Source: Bacillus methanolicus MGA3
Lineage (GTDB): Bacteria > Bacillota > Bacilli > Bacillales > Cytobacillaceae
Reading direction: 5' to 3'
DNA length: 64,000 nucleotides
NCBI RefSeq assembly: GCF_000724485.1
Contig: NZ_CP007739.1
Coordinates: forward strand, 728,843-792,842
Part shown: positions 33,911 to 42,839 of the stretch, one piece after another
Layout of the letters: each line of letters begins with the position of its first letter
Numbering within the stretch: position 1 is the stretch's first letter
Made by a program: the position numbers and the translations under genes
Notes under the pieces: model-generated
The model's input: the letters and a program-made list of their open reading frames with translations, nothing else
Database searches by the model: none
What the model was told of the DNA's origin: nothing

Positions 33911-35913
33911 ATATTGCGCTCCTTGGAAATCCAAATACAGGAAAAACCTCTTTATTTAATAATCTTACAGGATCATATGAATACGTAGGCAACTGGAGTG
34001 GAGTTACCGTTGAAAAGAAAGTCGGCCTATTAAAAGATAAGAAAAACAAATTAATTGACCTGCCGGGAATTTACACTCTTAACCCTCTTTCAAAAGATGA
34101 AGGAATTGTGACAAATTTTTTGTTAACTGGTTCTTTTGATAAGATCCTTAATATTCTGGATGCATCACAGTTGGAAAGAAATATGCATCTGACGATTCAG
34201 TTGCTCGAATATGGCAAGCCGCTAATTGTAGGTTTAAATATGATTGATGTAGCGGCAAATCGGGGGATTCAGATTGATCGGAATCAATTGTCAGCTGCAT
34301 TAGGAGTACCAGTTGTACCTGTTGTAGCAAGAAGTGGAAAGGGTTGTGAAGAACTGGCGGAAATTACTGTTTCCAATTCGATTTCCACTGTGAATAACGA
34401 GCTTGTTTACTATGATAAAGAAATTGAAGATGCCGTATTAAAGCTCGATGCAAAATTGAAAGGGAAAACCAACCATTCTTCCAGGTGGCTCACTTTGCAA
34501 TTATTGGAGGGCAATCCATATGTGAAAGATTATTTGATGGGTTTTATAGATATTCAACAAATAGAACAGTTTGTTTCGGAAGTTGAAAAATCAGTAAAAG
34601 AAAAATATCAAGTAAATTCGCTTGAACAATTCATTTATAAAAAAAGAAAGAATGCAATTGAAAAGATTATAAAAGAATCTGCATTCATTAAGACTGTTCA
34701 CAATCCGCCTCTCTCTGAACGGATTGATAGAATTGTAACCAACAAATTCTTAGGGATACCGATTTTTCTGTTTTTTATGTATTTTGTGTTTATGCTGACG
34801 TTTGATTGGCTTGGTTTTCGATTGTCTGATCTACTGGATGGTTTTATTTCAGGACCACTTACAAATGCTATTAGCTATCTTTTATCAATCATAGGTGGTT
34901 CCGAGTTTATTCGAGCATTAGTGCTTGAGGGAATTGTAGCAGGTGTCGGCGGTGTTCTCGTTTTTGTTCCGCAAATTTTTATATTATTCTTCTTTATTTC
35001 TTTTCTTGAAGATTCAGGTTATATGGCAAGAGTTGCTCTTGTTATGGACCGATTCATGGAGGCGGCAGGCTTGAACGGTAAAGCCTTTATTCCGATGATC
35101 ATTGGATTTGGCTGTAATGTTCCTGGTATTATGGCAGCCAGGACCATTGAGACTCCCAAAGAAAGGCTGTTAACAGTTTTATTAACACCATTAATGTCAT
35201 GCTCTGCAAGACTTCCGGTATACGCATTATTTATCGGAGCGTTTTTCGTTCATCATAAGGCAATAATTGTTCTTTCTTTATATGTAATGGGTATTGTCAT
35301 TGCACTTTTGTTGGCGAAAATTTTTTCGTCGACAATCCTTAAGGGAGAAACTTCTTTCTTTGTGATCGAACTTCCTCCTTATCGCCTTCCGCAAATGAAA
35401 GCTTTGTGGAGAAGCACCTGGGATAAAGGAAAAGGCTTTGTGAAAAAAGCAGGTACCTTTATCTTTGCAGGTTCTGTTTTGATCTGGCTGTTGTCCTACA
35501 TTGGCCCGGCAGGAGTAAATGTGGATATGGACAAAAGTTTTTTAGCTGCTATTGGAGGGATTTTTGCACCTTTGTTAAAGCCAATCGGATTTGGCAGTTG
35601 GCAAGCAGGGGCTTCATTGTTGACTGGATTCCTGGCCAAGGAATCAATTATTTCTACGATGAATATTATCTTTTTCGTTCCAGATGAAGCTAGTCTTCAA
35701 GGGATTTTAAGTAAACATTTTTCCCCGTTGTCAGCCTATAGTTTTATGGTTTTTATACTATTATATATCCCTTGTTTAGCTACAACAGCGACGATTTATA
35801 AAGAAACGGGCTCAAAAAAATGGACTGTTTTTTCAATGGGTTATGCTCTCACAATAGCATATGTGTTGGCTTTCATCATTTATCAAGGAGGAAGGTTATT
35901 CGGTCTATCTTAA
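33907..35913 (+). CDS. feoB: Ferrous iron transporter FeoB
   Basis: A 668-aa inner-membrane Fe2+ permease with an N-terminal G protein. G1 is GNPNTGKTS at 7-15, G3 is DLPG near 55, G4 is NMID near 113. A GDI-like helical domain follows, then Gate domains with about eight helices from residue 280 on; both GxxG...C gate motifs appear (GFGCNVPGIMAART and LMSCSARLPVYA, each with its Cys). The family's usual length is 650-770. The gene overlaps feoA by four bases and is followed 17 bases later by the Cys-rich peptide gene. Confidence 0.95.
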   Translation: MNIALLGNPNTGKTSLFNNLTGSYEYVGNWSGVTVEKKVGLLKDKKNKLIDLPGIYTLNPLSKDEGIVTNFLLTGSFDKILNILDASQLERNMHLTIQLLEYGKPLIVGLNMIDVAANRGIQIDRNQLSAALGVPVVPVVARSGKGCEELAEITVSNSISTVNNELVYYDKEIEDAVLKLDAKLKGKTNHSSRWLTLQLLEGNPYVKDYLMGFIDIQQIEQFVSEVEKSVKEKYQVNSLEQFIYKKRKNAIEKIIKESAFIKTVHNPPLSERIDRIVTNKFLGIPIFLFFMYFVFMLTFDWLGFRLSDLLDGFISGPLTNAISYLLSIIGGSEFIRALVLEGIVAGVGGVLVFVPQIFILFFFISFLEDSGYMARVALVMDRFMEAAGLNGKAFIPMIIGFGCNVPGIMAARTIETPKERLLTVLLTPLMSCSARLPVYALFIGAFFVHHKAIIVLSLYVMGIVIALLLAKIFSSTILKGETSFFVIELPPYRLPQMKALWRSTWDKGKGFVKKAGTFIFAGSVLIWLLSYIGPAGVNVDMDKSFLAAIGGIFAPLLKPIGFGSWQAGASLLTGFLAKESIISTMNIIFFVPDEASLQGILSKHFSPLSAYSFMVFILLYIPCLATTATIYKETGSKKWTVFSMGYALTIAYVLAFIIYQGGRLFGLS

Positions 35914-35930
35914 CTTAATGAGGTGATAAA

Positions 35931-36077
35931 ATGATTGGTAATATCGTCATTGGCAGTGCAATTTTTGGATATGCAGGATGGGCTTTTTATCGTTTTGTAA
36001 AAAAATCCAAGCAGGGGAAATGTGCAGCCTGCAGCTTGAAAAAGTCGTGCTCAGTGTCGTGTGGAAGCCGAGATTAA
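35931..36077 (+). CDS. FeoB-associated Cys-rich membrane peptide
   Basis: A 48-aa peptide: one hydrophobic helix (about residues 3-22), basic residues, then CAACSLKKSCSVSC with four Cys. This matches the small FeoB-associated Cys-rich family often found at the end of feo operons in Firmicutes, possibly an iron ligand or a FeoC substitute. GAGGTGAT lies 4 bases before the ATG. It is too short for usual gene finders. Confidence 0.85.
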   Translation: MIGNIVIGSAIFGYAGWAFYRFVKKSKQGKCAACSLKKSCSVSCGSRD

Positions 36078-36096
36078 GGACGGATTAACCCAAACT

Positions 36097-36127
36097 AGGG
36101 AAGGGCTCTGCCTTTTCCCTTTTTTAT
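36097..36127 (+). terminator. Terminator of the feo operon
   Basis: AGGGAAGGG pairs with CCTTTTCCCT around CTCTG and a T run follows. Confidence 0.8.
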
Positions 36128-36206
36128 TTTAAATCTTTTAGAAAAATCAGTTTTAATGTTGCTTAGATTGGTGTAATATTACACTAAAAGCCAAAAAAGG
36201 AATGAA

Positions 36207-36671
36207 TTGATCGTGACAAGAGATGAAGTGATTCTAAAAGTGTCAGAAAAAATGCGCCTTATTCGGACAGAAGCCGGATATACCCAGGATAAAATGGCGG
36301 AAATTATTGGTGTTTCCAAGAAGACTCTTGTACAAATTGAAAAAGGCCGTGCATTCGCAGGGTGGTCCACAGTTGTAACCGTATGTGCACTTTTTCGCGA
36401 GACGGAAACAGTAAAATTTTTATTAGGAGATGAACCGCTTGAAGTGCTGGAAACCATTGCCCGTGAAGGGATTGACTATCGAAAAGAAAAAACTCTTGGA
36501 GGAAAAATATGGTGGAGGGAAATATTAAGAGAGAATGGCTTTATTTTGCAGCAAAATATTATTAGCCAGCACTTTCGTATATTAGATGAGGACCATTTCC
36601 GCATTTATAGTAGTTTCGAAGAGGGGGCGGCAAAGGAAAGATTTTATGAATTAGTAAAGGAAGGATTGTAA
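36207..36671 (+). CDS. XRE-family helix-turn-helix regulator
   Basis: A 154-aa DNA-binding protein. Residues 10-65 form a Cro/C1-type helix-turn-helix (LRTEAGYTQDKMAEIIGVSKKTLVQIEKG). The C-terminal part (about 85-150, YRKEKTLGGKIWWREILRENGFILQQNII...) is conserved-looking but I do not recognise the domain. TTG at 36207 has AAAGGA 6 bases upstream; GTG two codons later is an alternative. Its targets are unknown; it lies between feo and a PBP gene, each with its own terminator or promoter gap. Confidence 0.8.
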   Translation: MIVTRDEVILKVSEKMRLIRTEAGYTQDKMAEIIGVSKKTLVQIEKGRAFAGWSTVVTVCALFRETETVKFLLGDEPLEVLETIAREGIDYRKEKTLGGKIWWREILRENGFILQQNIISQHFRILDEDHFRIYSSFEEGAAKERFYELVKEGL

Positions 36672-36693
36672 GTGGCAAATGAATTATAATATG

Positions 36694-36730
36694 AAAAAGG
36701 TGGGATTTACTTCCCATCTTTTTCTTTTTA
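36694..36730 (+). terminator. Terminator of the XRE regulator gene
   Basis: AAGGTGGGA pairs with TCCCATCTT around TTTACT, followed by a T-rich tail. Confidence 0.85.
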
Positions 36731-36871
36731 ATAGAACGTTGGTATCCTTTAATAGTAAAAAAAATCAATTTATATATATTTTTGGCATTAATTCCAGTTA
36801 TTTATGATAAAAGTAGTTGTCTTAATCTATTAAATTTATAGAGATGAACATTATAAAGGTTGTGGTACTAC

Positions 36872-38929
36872 ATGAACAAACTTCACTCAGTTTGGACTTC
36901 GTTTTGTAAATTCTGGAAACAAAAACATCTAACCCAAATTGTTGTTTTAAGTCTATCAACATTGTTTCTTGGTGCTTTAAGCTTTTTTTATTATTTTTCA
37001 AAAGATGCAGATATTCGCTCATTGAAAGCTGGTTTGGCACAGTCAACAATCATTTGTGATCAGAACGGGGAGGTTGCCAGTAAAATTTCAGCAAACAAAA
37101 ATGAGGCAGTTCCAATCGAACAGGTGCCGGACCATATGAAAAACGCTGTTGTGGCAATTGAAGACCATCGATTTTATGACCATAACGGGATCGATTTATT
37201 AGGAATAATTCGTGCCTTTTTTCGGAATTTCAAAGCCGGGGAAGTAGTTGAAGGGGGAAGTACAATCACCCAGCAGCTGACGAAAAATGCCTTGCTTTCT
37301 CCAGAAAAAACGTATAAGCGGAAAATAGAGGAGCTTTTTCTCGCACGTGAAATTGAAAAAGAGTATACAAAAGATGAAATTCTTGAATTGTATTTAAACC
37401 AGATCTATTTTGGTGAAGGCGCATGGGGCATAAAACGTGCAGCCCTTAAATATTTCGGCAAAGATGTCAAAGATTTAACTCTTAGTGAATCTGCTTTGCT
37501 TGCTGGCCTTATCAAAGCTCCATCTGAAATAAATCCGTATGCAGACTATGATAAAGCAATTGAACGGAGAAACGTTGTTCTTGAGCAAATGAGAAAATAT
37601 AAATTTATTTCTGCTTCCGAATATGAGAAAGCGGTAAATGAAAAACTGGTCCTCAATGACAAAGGAGGAGACCCGTTTCGTGACAAATATCCGTACTATG
37701 TGGATCATGTTATTGAAGAAGCCATTCAGGAGTACGGTCTGACTCAAGATGATCTACTGACCGGCGGATACCAAATATATACTGAGCTTGATCCCGATAT
37801 GCAAACCGCAATGGAAACCACTTTTAAAAATGACAAGCTTTTTCCAGTAGGAACCAAAGATCAGATTGTGCAAAGTGGTGCGGTATTATTGGATCCTCAT
37901 ACAGGTGCAATCCGTGCACTTGTTGGGGGAAGAGGAAAACATGTTTTCCGGGGCTATAACCGGGCAACGCAGCTGAAAGCACAGCCGGGTTCGACAATGA
38001 AGCCGCTTGCGGTATATACGCCTGCTCTTGAGGAAGGATGGGAGCCTAATGATGAATTAAAGGATGAAAAAATGTCATTCGGAGACTATGAACCTACTAA
38101 TTACAATCATCAATACAAGGGAATGGTCCCTATGTATGAAGCTGTAAAAGATTCCTTAAATGTTCCAGCAGTTTGGTTGTTAAATGAGATTGGAATTGAA
38201 AAAGGAATGAACGCAGTAAAGCGTTTTGGCATTCATCTGGAAAAAGGAGACCGCAATCTTGGCCTTGCACTTGGGGGATTGGAAAAAGGAGTATCGCCTT
38301 TAACGATGGCGGAAGCATTTTCTGTTTTTCCAAATGAAGGAGAACGGATTCAAGCCCATGCCATTACAAAAATTGTTGATATGGACGGAAATACAGTGGC
38401 CAAATGGAAGGAAAAAAAGACGAAAGTTACTACAAAAGCAGTTTCTGACAAAATGACAACAATGCTTCTTGGAGTTGTGGAACAAGGAACAGGAAAAGGA
38501 GCACAGATTCCAGGTAGGGAAGTTGCCGGAAAGACTGGTTCAACTCAAGTACCAATTGACGGGATAAACGGGGTAAAGGATCAATGGTTTGTAGGTTACA
38601 CTCCGGAATTGGTAGGAGCTGTTTGGGTAGGGTATGATAAAACAGATGAAAACCATTATTTAACGACGACGAGCAGTGAAGGAGCAGCTCTTATCTTTAA
38701 GGAAATAATGGAAGATGCCTTGAAAGATTCAGAACCGTCTTCTTTTCATGTTCCTCACATTTCATCTTACATGGAAAAAAGAAAACAGGAGGAGTGGGAA
38801 AGAAAAAAAAGTGAATTCGATGAAACGATAAAAAAAGAAGCAGAAAAATGGAAAAAGAAAGTTGAAAAAGAGAAAGAAAAATGGGAGAAAAAGTGGAAAG
38901 ATAAAGGAAAAGAGAAAAAACACAATTAG
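36872..38929 (+). CDS. Class A penicillin-binding protein, second paralog (PbpF-like)
   Basis: A 685-aa bifunctional peptidoglycan synthase with one N-terminal membrane helix (about 21-42). Glycosyltransferase: Glu97 in [22 protein letters not shown]. Transpeptidase: Ser374 (STMK), SLN at 428-430, KTG at 554-556. All three positions are identical to those in the paralog at 4536, showing gap-free alignment over 560 residues. The C-terminal 60 residues are a Lys/Glu-rich tail. The ATG at 36872 aligns with the paralog's N-terminus; the frame also opens at TTG 36860. It may be the PbpF ortholog, judged only from sequence type and neighbourhood. Confidence 0.9.
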   Translation: MNKLHSVWTSFCKFWKQKHLTQIVVLSLSTLFLGALSFFYYFSKDADIRSLKAGLAQSTIICDQNGEVASKISANKNEAVPIEQVPDHMKNAVVAIEDHRFYDHNGIDLLGIIRAFFRNFKAGEVVEGGSTITQQLTKNALLSPEKTYKRKIEELFLAREIEKEYTKDEILELYLNQIYFGEGAWGIKRAALKYFGKDVKDLTLSESALLAGLIKAPSEINPYADYDKAIERRNVVLEQMRKYKFISASEYEKAVNEKLVLNDKGGDPFRDKYPYYVDHVIEEAIQEYGLTQDDLLTGGYQIYTELDPDMQTAMETTFKNDKLFPVGTKDQIVQSGAVLLDPHTGAIRALVGGRGKHVFRGYNRATQLKAQPGSTMKPLAVYTPALEEGWEPNDELKDEKMSFGDYEPTNYNHQYKGMVPMYEAVKDSLNVPAVWLLNEIGIEKGMNAVKRFGIHLEKGDRNLGLALGGLEKGVSPLTMAEAFSVFPNEGERIQAHAITKIVDMDGNTVAKWKEKKTKVTTKAVSDKMTTMLLGVVEQGTGKGAQIPGREVAGKTGSTQVPIDGINGVKDQWFVGYTPELVGAVWVGYDKTDENHYLTTTSSEGAALIFKEIMEDALKDSEPSSFHVPHISSYMEKRKQEEWERKKSEFDETIKKEAEKWKKKVEKEKEKWEKKWKDKGKEKKHN

Positions 38930-39043
38930 ATGTGAAAACTAAATATTTAACATCAATCATTGTTTAAAAAATTGCATCTGCAACTTGCAAGATGTATGCT
39001 TAAGAACGAAAATAAGTCCAGCACGGAAGGGGATAAATCTGCG

Positions 39044-40216
39044 GTGTTAACGCTAATCCAAAACGGAGAATTATACGCTCCCGAATATTTAGGGAAAAAA
39101 GACATATTACTGATTGGCAGCAAAATTGGCTTTATCAAGGATCAAATTAATAAACCGCAGGGCTTTGTAGATATAAAAATAATAGATGCAAAAGGAAAAA
39201 TTGTTTTACCGGGATTTATTGATTCCCACGTCCATATAATTGGAGGAGGCGGCGAAGGAGGCTACAAAACGCGTACTCCTGAACTGATGTTGACAGATGC
39301 AACATTGTCCGGCATTACTACGTTAATCGGGGTAATTGGAACAGATGGAACGACTCGGACAATGGCAAGTTTGATCGCCAAAGCCCGAGGATTAGAGGAA
39401 GAAGGTATTACATGTTACGTACATACCGGTTCATACCAGGTGCCCGTTAAGACACTGACAGGAAAGATTGAAGACGACATTATTCTCATTGACCGTGTGA
39501 TCGGTGCAGGCGAAATTGCCATCGCAGATCACCGTTCTTCGCAGCCAACGGTGGAAGAAATGGCAAAGATTGCTTCGGCAGCGAGAATAGGCGGACTTCT
39601 TTCAGGGAAAGCGGGGATTGTCAACGTCCATGTAGGAGACAGCTGCGATCATTTTAAGCTGCTTGAAGAAGTGGTGGATACAACAGAAATCCCGATTCGC
39701 CAATTTTATCCTACCCATATCAACCGGAATCCGCATTTGTTTGAAGCCGCAATTGAATATGCAAAAAAAGGCGGCTATGTAGATTTTACGACAAGTTCCA
39801 TCCCAAATTATGGAGACCATGGGGAGATACAATGCAGCAGAGGTTTAAAACGAATGCTTGAAGCAGGAGTAGATATTTCACAAATTACCTTTACTTCAGA
39901 CGGGCAGGCAAGTTTGCCAGAATTTAATGAGTATGGTGAAATGACCGGACTGAGAATCGGAAAAGTTGCGACTTTATTTAAAGAAGTTCGTGATGCGATT
40001 CTTGAAGAAGGGATTCCGGTTGAAACAGCCATTCAGGTTATCACAAGAAATCCAGCCTGCATTTTAAAACTCGAGCAAAAAGGCGCCATAGAAGAAGGGA
40101 AAGATGCAGACCTTGTTCTTTTAACAAAGGAAGATTATCAAATAGATACAGTCATTGCGTTAGGGAAAGTGATGGTTGAGCATGGAGAAGCAGTAGTAAA
40201 AGGAACGTTTGAATAA
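39044..40216 (+). CDS. iadA: Beta-aspartyl (isoaspartyl) dipeptidase IadA
   Basis: A 390-aa zinc amidohydrolase that cleaves isoaspartyl dipeptides left from damaged proteins. GFIDSHVHIIGG gives metal ligands His62 and His64. Later family residues occur in ADHRSSQP, VNVHVGDSCDH and TFTSDGQAS (catalytic Asp). I chose GTG at 39044: it gives the family's usual start (LTLIQNGELYAPE) and length, and GGAAGGGG lies upstream at a slightly long distance. The frame is open back to TTG 38960, but the extra 28 residues look unlike the family. ATG at 38996 is another option. It follows the PBP gene closely and may share its transcript. Confidence 0.85.
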   Translation: MLTLIQNGELYAPEYLGKKDILLIGSKIGFIKDQINKPQGFVDIKIIDAKGKIVLPGFIDSHVHIIGGGGEGGYKTRTPELMLTDATLSGITTLIGVIGTDGTTRTMASLIAKARGLEEEGITCYVHTGSYQVPVKTLTGKIEDDIILIDRVIGAGEIAIADHRSSQPTVEEMAKIASAARIGGLLSGKAGIVNVHVGDSCDHFKLLEEVVDTTEIPIRQFYPTHINRNPHLFEAAIEYAKKGGYVDFTTSSIPNYGDHGEIQCSRGLKRMLEAGVDISQITFTSDGQASLPEFNEYGEMTGLRIGKVATLFKEVRDAILEEGIPVETAIQVITRNPACILKLEQKGAIEEGKDADLVLLTKEDYQIDTVIALGKVMVEHGEAVVKGTFE

Positions 40217-40427
40217 ATTAAATGCGCTTAAAAGATAGGGTTGAAAAAGCTCAGGCCGATATTGGAGATATGAATTGTTCGGTCAATTGGAAAAAAGGAT
40301 ATTTGCCTGATAAAATATGTTCATTAAATGTTCACATTCTTGCCATAGAATTGTGAGATTTATCATACAAATTCATCCTCCTTACGTGATATTCTGACAA
40401 AAAGACCATATTAGGAGGTTATCAACT
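40217..40427. other. Intergenic region
   Basis: About 210 bases without a recognisable gene. CATACAAAT at 40363-40371 resembles a sporulation sigma (E or K) -10 element and could serve the small peptide gene downstream, but no good -35 was seen. Confidence 0.35.
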
Positions 40428-40514
40428 ATGCAAGAGTTTTCAATTACCCTAGCCATCGCTAGCATTATGGTGCTCGGTTATTATATTGGTTATTCGATTA
40501 TTAAAGCTTCTTAA
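40428..40514 (+). CDS. 28-aa single-helix membrane peptide
   Basis: The peptide MQEFSITLAIASIMVLGYYI plus GYSIIKAS is almost entirely one transmembrane helix. AGGAGG lies 9 bases before the ATG and a strong terminator begins right after the TAA, so this is a complete gene unit. I do not recognise it. Small proteins of this shape often modulate a membrane complex or act in sporulation. Confidence 0.7.
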   Translation: MQEFSITLAIASIMVLGYYIGYSIIKAS

Positions 40515-40547
40515 TCCGCCCGGTGAAAATGCCAGGCGGTTTTTTTA
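40515..40547 (+). terminator. Terminator of the 28-aa peptide gene
   Basis: CCGCCCGG pairs with CCAGGCGG around TGAAAATG, followed by seven T. Confidence 0.9.
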
Positions 40548-40617
40548 TGGATAAATATAGGGAAAGCATCCAAAATAGGGAAAAGAATATAAATGAAAAT
40601 ACGAGGAGAGTGTAAAC

Positions 40618-41997
40618 ATGGAGGAATATCGAATTGAAAAAGATACTTTAGGTGAAGTAAAGGTTCCGGCTGACAAGTATTGGGGAGCCCAAACTCAACG
40701 AAGCAGAGAAAATTTTAAAATTGGTACAGAAAAAATGCTGATTGAGGTTATTTATGCACTTGTTCACATAAAAAAAGCAGCTGCAATTGTCAATCACAAA
40801 CTAGGTAAGCTTTCAGAAGCGAAAAAGAATGCGATTACAAAAGCATGTTCTGAAATTCTTTCTGGCTCTTTTGATGACCATTTTCCGCTAGTTGTCTGGC
40901 AAACAGGAAGCGGGACTCAAACAAATATGAATGTGAATGAAGTCGTGGCAAGAAGAGCGACGGAAATAATGAACAACGAAGATGGAAATGAAACCATTCA
41001 TCCCAATGATGATGTAAATATGTCCCAAAGCTCGAATGATACATTTCCGACCGCCATGCATATTGCAGCATACATCGCAATAACGGAAAATCTTCTCCCC
41101 TCACTAAAGGAATTGATAAAAACCTTCAAATTAAAAGAAACGGCCTTTAAAGATGTGATTAAAATTGGAAGAACGCATCTTCAAGATGCTACTCCTTTAA
41201 CATTGGGGCAAGAAATCAGTGGTTGGCGAGCGATGCTGGAAAAAGATGAGAAGATGATTACCGAGGCAGTAAACTATTTGCAGGATTTGGCGATAGGAGG
41301 AACGGCTGTTGGCACCGGCATAAATGCAGACCCTTCATTTGGGGAAGAAGTAGCTTTGGAAATTTCAAAAGCTGTCGGACATCAATTCCGATCAGCGAAA
41401 AACAAATTTCAAGCTCTAACAAGCCACGATGAAATTGTTTATGTTCATGGCGCTTTAAAGGCACTCGCAGCTGATTTAATGAAAATCGCCAATGATGTGC
41501 GCTGGCTTGCGAGCGGTCCGAGAAGCGGGATAGGGGAAATAACGATACCGGCGAATGAACCGGGAAGTTCCATTATGCCGGGAAAAGTAAATCCGACACA
41601 AAGCGAAGCATTGACTATGGTCGCGTGCCAAGTTTTTGGAAACGATGCTGCGATTGGTTTCGCAGCTAGCCAAGGAAATTTTGAATTGAATGTATTCAAG
41701 CCAATGATTATTTTTAATCTTCTCCAGAGCATTCGGCTGCTTTCCGAAGGAATGCAATCTTTTAATGAAAAATGTGCGGTTGGAATTGAAGCAAATAAAG
41801 AAGTCATCGAGGCTCATTTAGAAAGATCACTAATGCTCGCTACAGCTCTCAATCCTCATATTGGCTATGAAAAAGCTGCGGAAATTGCCAAATTAGCTTT
41901 TAAAGAGAATATCACGCTAAAAGAAGCGGCATTGAAAACAGGATATATAACTGAAGAACAATATAATCAATGGGTAAGGCCGGAAAATATGATCTAA
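40618..41997 (+). CDS. fumC: Fumarate hydratase class II
   Basis: A 459-aa tetrameric enzyme of the citric acid cycle, converting fumarate to malate (called citG in B. subtilis). The superfamily signature [11 protein letters not shown] is at 316-326 with catalytic Ser318, and the substrate-binding segments [14 protein letters not shown] near 97-110 and [15 protein letters not shown] near 182-196 are intact. The ATG follows GAGGAGAG by 6 bases. It appears monocistronic: the small peptide gene upstream has its own terminator and the SASP gene downstream is convergent. Confidence 0.96.
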   Translation: MEEYRIEKDTLGEVKVPADKYWGAQTQRSRENFKIGTEKMLIEVIYALVHIKKAAAIVNHKLGKLSEAKKNAITKACSEILSGSFDDHFPLVVWQTGSGTQTNMNVNEVVARRATEIMNNEDGNETIHPNDDVNMSQSSNDTFPTAMHIAAYIAITENLLPSLKELIKTFKLKETAFKDVIKIGRTHLQDATPLTLGQEISGWRAMLEKDEKMITEAVNYLQDLAIGGTAVGTGINADPSFGEEVALEISKAVGHQFRSAKNKFQALTSHDEIVYVHGALKALAADLMKIANDVRWLASGPRSGIGEITIPANEPGSSIMPGKVNPTQSEALTMVACQVFGNDAAIGFAASQGNFELNVFKPMIIFNLLQSIRLLSEGMQSFNEKCAVGIEANKEVIEAHLERSLMLATALNPHIGYEKAAEIAKLAFKENITLKEAALKTGYITEEQYNQWVRPENMI

Positions 41998-42007
41998 TCA
42001 TCTAATC

Positions 42008-42043
42008 AAAATGGGCTGACCCTTTGTTTGAGAGTCAGCCCCA
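42008..42043. terminator. Hairpin between fumC and the SASP gene
   Basis: GGGCTGAC pairs with GTCAGCCC around CCTTTGTTTGAGA. It lies between convergent genes. The T run on the forward side comes 8 bases later, so efficiency is uncertain. The GGGCTGACCC core is related to the dispersed GGGTCTGACCC family. Confidence 0.5.
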
Positions 42044-42068
42044 ATGCCATTTTTATTCAATTTATTTA

Positions 42069-42272
42069 TTAAAATTGTCTTCCGCTTAGTTGTTGTTGAG
42101 CCATTTGTACAAGGCGTTTTGTTATTTCTCCCCCAACAGAACCGTTGGCACGTGAAGTAGTTTCTGCTCCGAGATTTACGCCGAATTCTGTAGCAATTTC
42201 ATATTTCATTTGTTCTAATGCTTGTTCAACACCAGGAACTAACAATTGATTAGAGTTATTATTTGCAGCCAT
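42069..42272 (-). CDS. Alpha/beta-type small acid-soluble spore protein
   Basis: A 67-aa SASP that coats and protects DNA in the dormant spore. Both family blocks are present: [31 protein letters not shown], containing the GPR protease cleavage region (EIATEFGV) and the conserved GxxxTSRxNGSVGGE. GGAGGAAA precedes the ATG by about 7 bases. A probable sigma-G promoter lies at 42411-42439. The leader of about 130 bases contains the tRNA-like structure at 42311-42375. Bacilli have several such genes, so I give no symbol. Confidence 0.95.
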   Translation of the reverse strand: MAANNNSNQLLVPGVEQALEQMKYEIATEFGVNLGAETTSRANGSVGGEITKRLVQMAQQQLSGRQF

Positions 42273-42310
42273 GAATATTTCCTCCTTCTGTAATTCATTG
42301 TTGTTTTTTA

Positions 42311-42375
42311 TGGTTGGGTTAGCCGGATTTGCACCGGCAAACAGTGTGACTGTTACCTTTGTTTGGTTTAACCCA
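42311..42375 (-). ncRNA. Compact tRNA-like structure in the SASP leader
   Basis: On the reverse strand the acceptor arms TGGGTTA and TAACCCA pair perfectly (7 bp). The 3' arm is followed by A and then CCA. Directly before it is GCCGGTGCAAATCCGGC, a 5-bp stem with a 7-base loop like a T arm (loop TGCAAAT instead of TTCAAAT). ACC AAACAAA GGT could be a D arm and AACAG TCACA CTGTT an anticodon-like arm. The body is 62 bases, shorter than a normal tRNA, with one base of variable region and a 5-base anticodon loop, so it is unlikely to decode. Transcription and processing are inference. Confidence 0.5.
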
Positions 42376-42410
42376 TCGGTGGAATAAACTTTATTGCTTT
42401 GTTTACAGTT

Positions 42411-42439
42411 TATTTTGTTTGATTTTTGAAAGTTTATTC
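42411..42439 (-). promoter_or_regulatory. Probable sigma-G promoter of the SASP gene
   Basis: On the reverse strand GAATA, a 17-base spacer and CAAAATA match the forespore sigma-G pattern (GnATA; CATnnTA) with one mismatch. Transcription would begin near 42404 and run through the tRNA-like element. SASP genes are classic sigma-G targets. Confidence 0.5.
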
Positions 42440-42554
42440 AGATAAACGGTTAGGGGATTACTTCCATTTGTTTTGGCAAGTTTTCGATTACATATACGGT
42501 TAGAAATAACGTAAACTAGCATTAATTAAATCGGTTAGAAAGGGTTTGGGGGAT

Positions 42555-42809
42555 ATGCCGATATGTCCAATTTGCAACGGATTCAAAACTCTTCATTTAA
42601 AATGTCCGAAATGCAACAGTGAACTTGAGGAAAGCGGCAGGATCATGGACTATTATGATGATTACAGCCCGTATATGATGATTGATCATTTGAAATTGGA
42701 AGACGGTTATCCAACAACATATTCAAATCATGAATGTCCGCATTTCTTCTATTGTCCGAAATGTGAATTTAGTGACATCGAGCTGATTAAAGAACAAGAC
42801 CTCGTTTAA
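42555..42809 (+). CDS. Small zinc-ribbon protein
   Basis: An 84-aa soluble protein with Cys pairs CPIC (near 4-7), CPKC (near 17-20), a single Cys near 61 and CPKC near 69-72, plus His residues, suggesting one or two zinc sites. The middle is acidic (IMDYYDDYSPYMM). I recognise no specific family. The ATG at 42555 has AAAGGG 10 bases upstream; TTG at 42546 is an alternative start. It stands alone between divergent SASP and convergent MsmX genes. Confidence 0.7.
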   Translation: MPICPICNGFKTLHLKCPKCNSELEESGRIMDYYDDYSPYMMIDHLKLEDGYPTTYSNHECPHFFYCPKCEFSDIELIKEQDLV

Positions 42810-42826
42810 TTTCACGAGGTCTTGGA
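42796..42826. terminator. Bidirectional hairpin between the zinc-ribbon and msmX genes
   Basis: AAGACCTCGT pairs with ACGAGGTCTT around eight bases; it includes the zinc-ribbon stop codon. The reverse side has the T-rich tail, so it mainly serves msmX. Confidence 0.65.
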
Positions 42827-42839
42827 AAGTGATGAATAT

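Noticed and set aside
38960..39043. N-terminal extension of the isoaspartyl dipeptidase
   Set aside because: The 28 extra residues do not fit the family; GTG 39044 gives the usual start and length.
42311..42375. Ordinary functional tRNA gene
   Set aside because: 62-base body, one-base variable region, 5-base anticodon loop and G in place of the invariant second T of the T loop argue against decoding.
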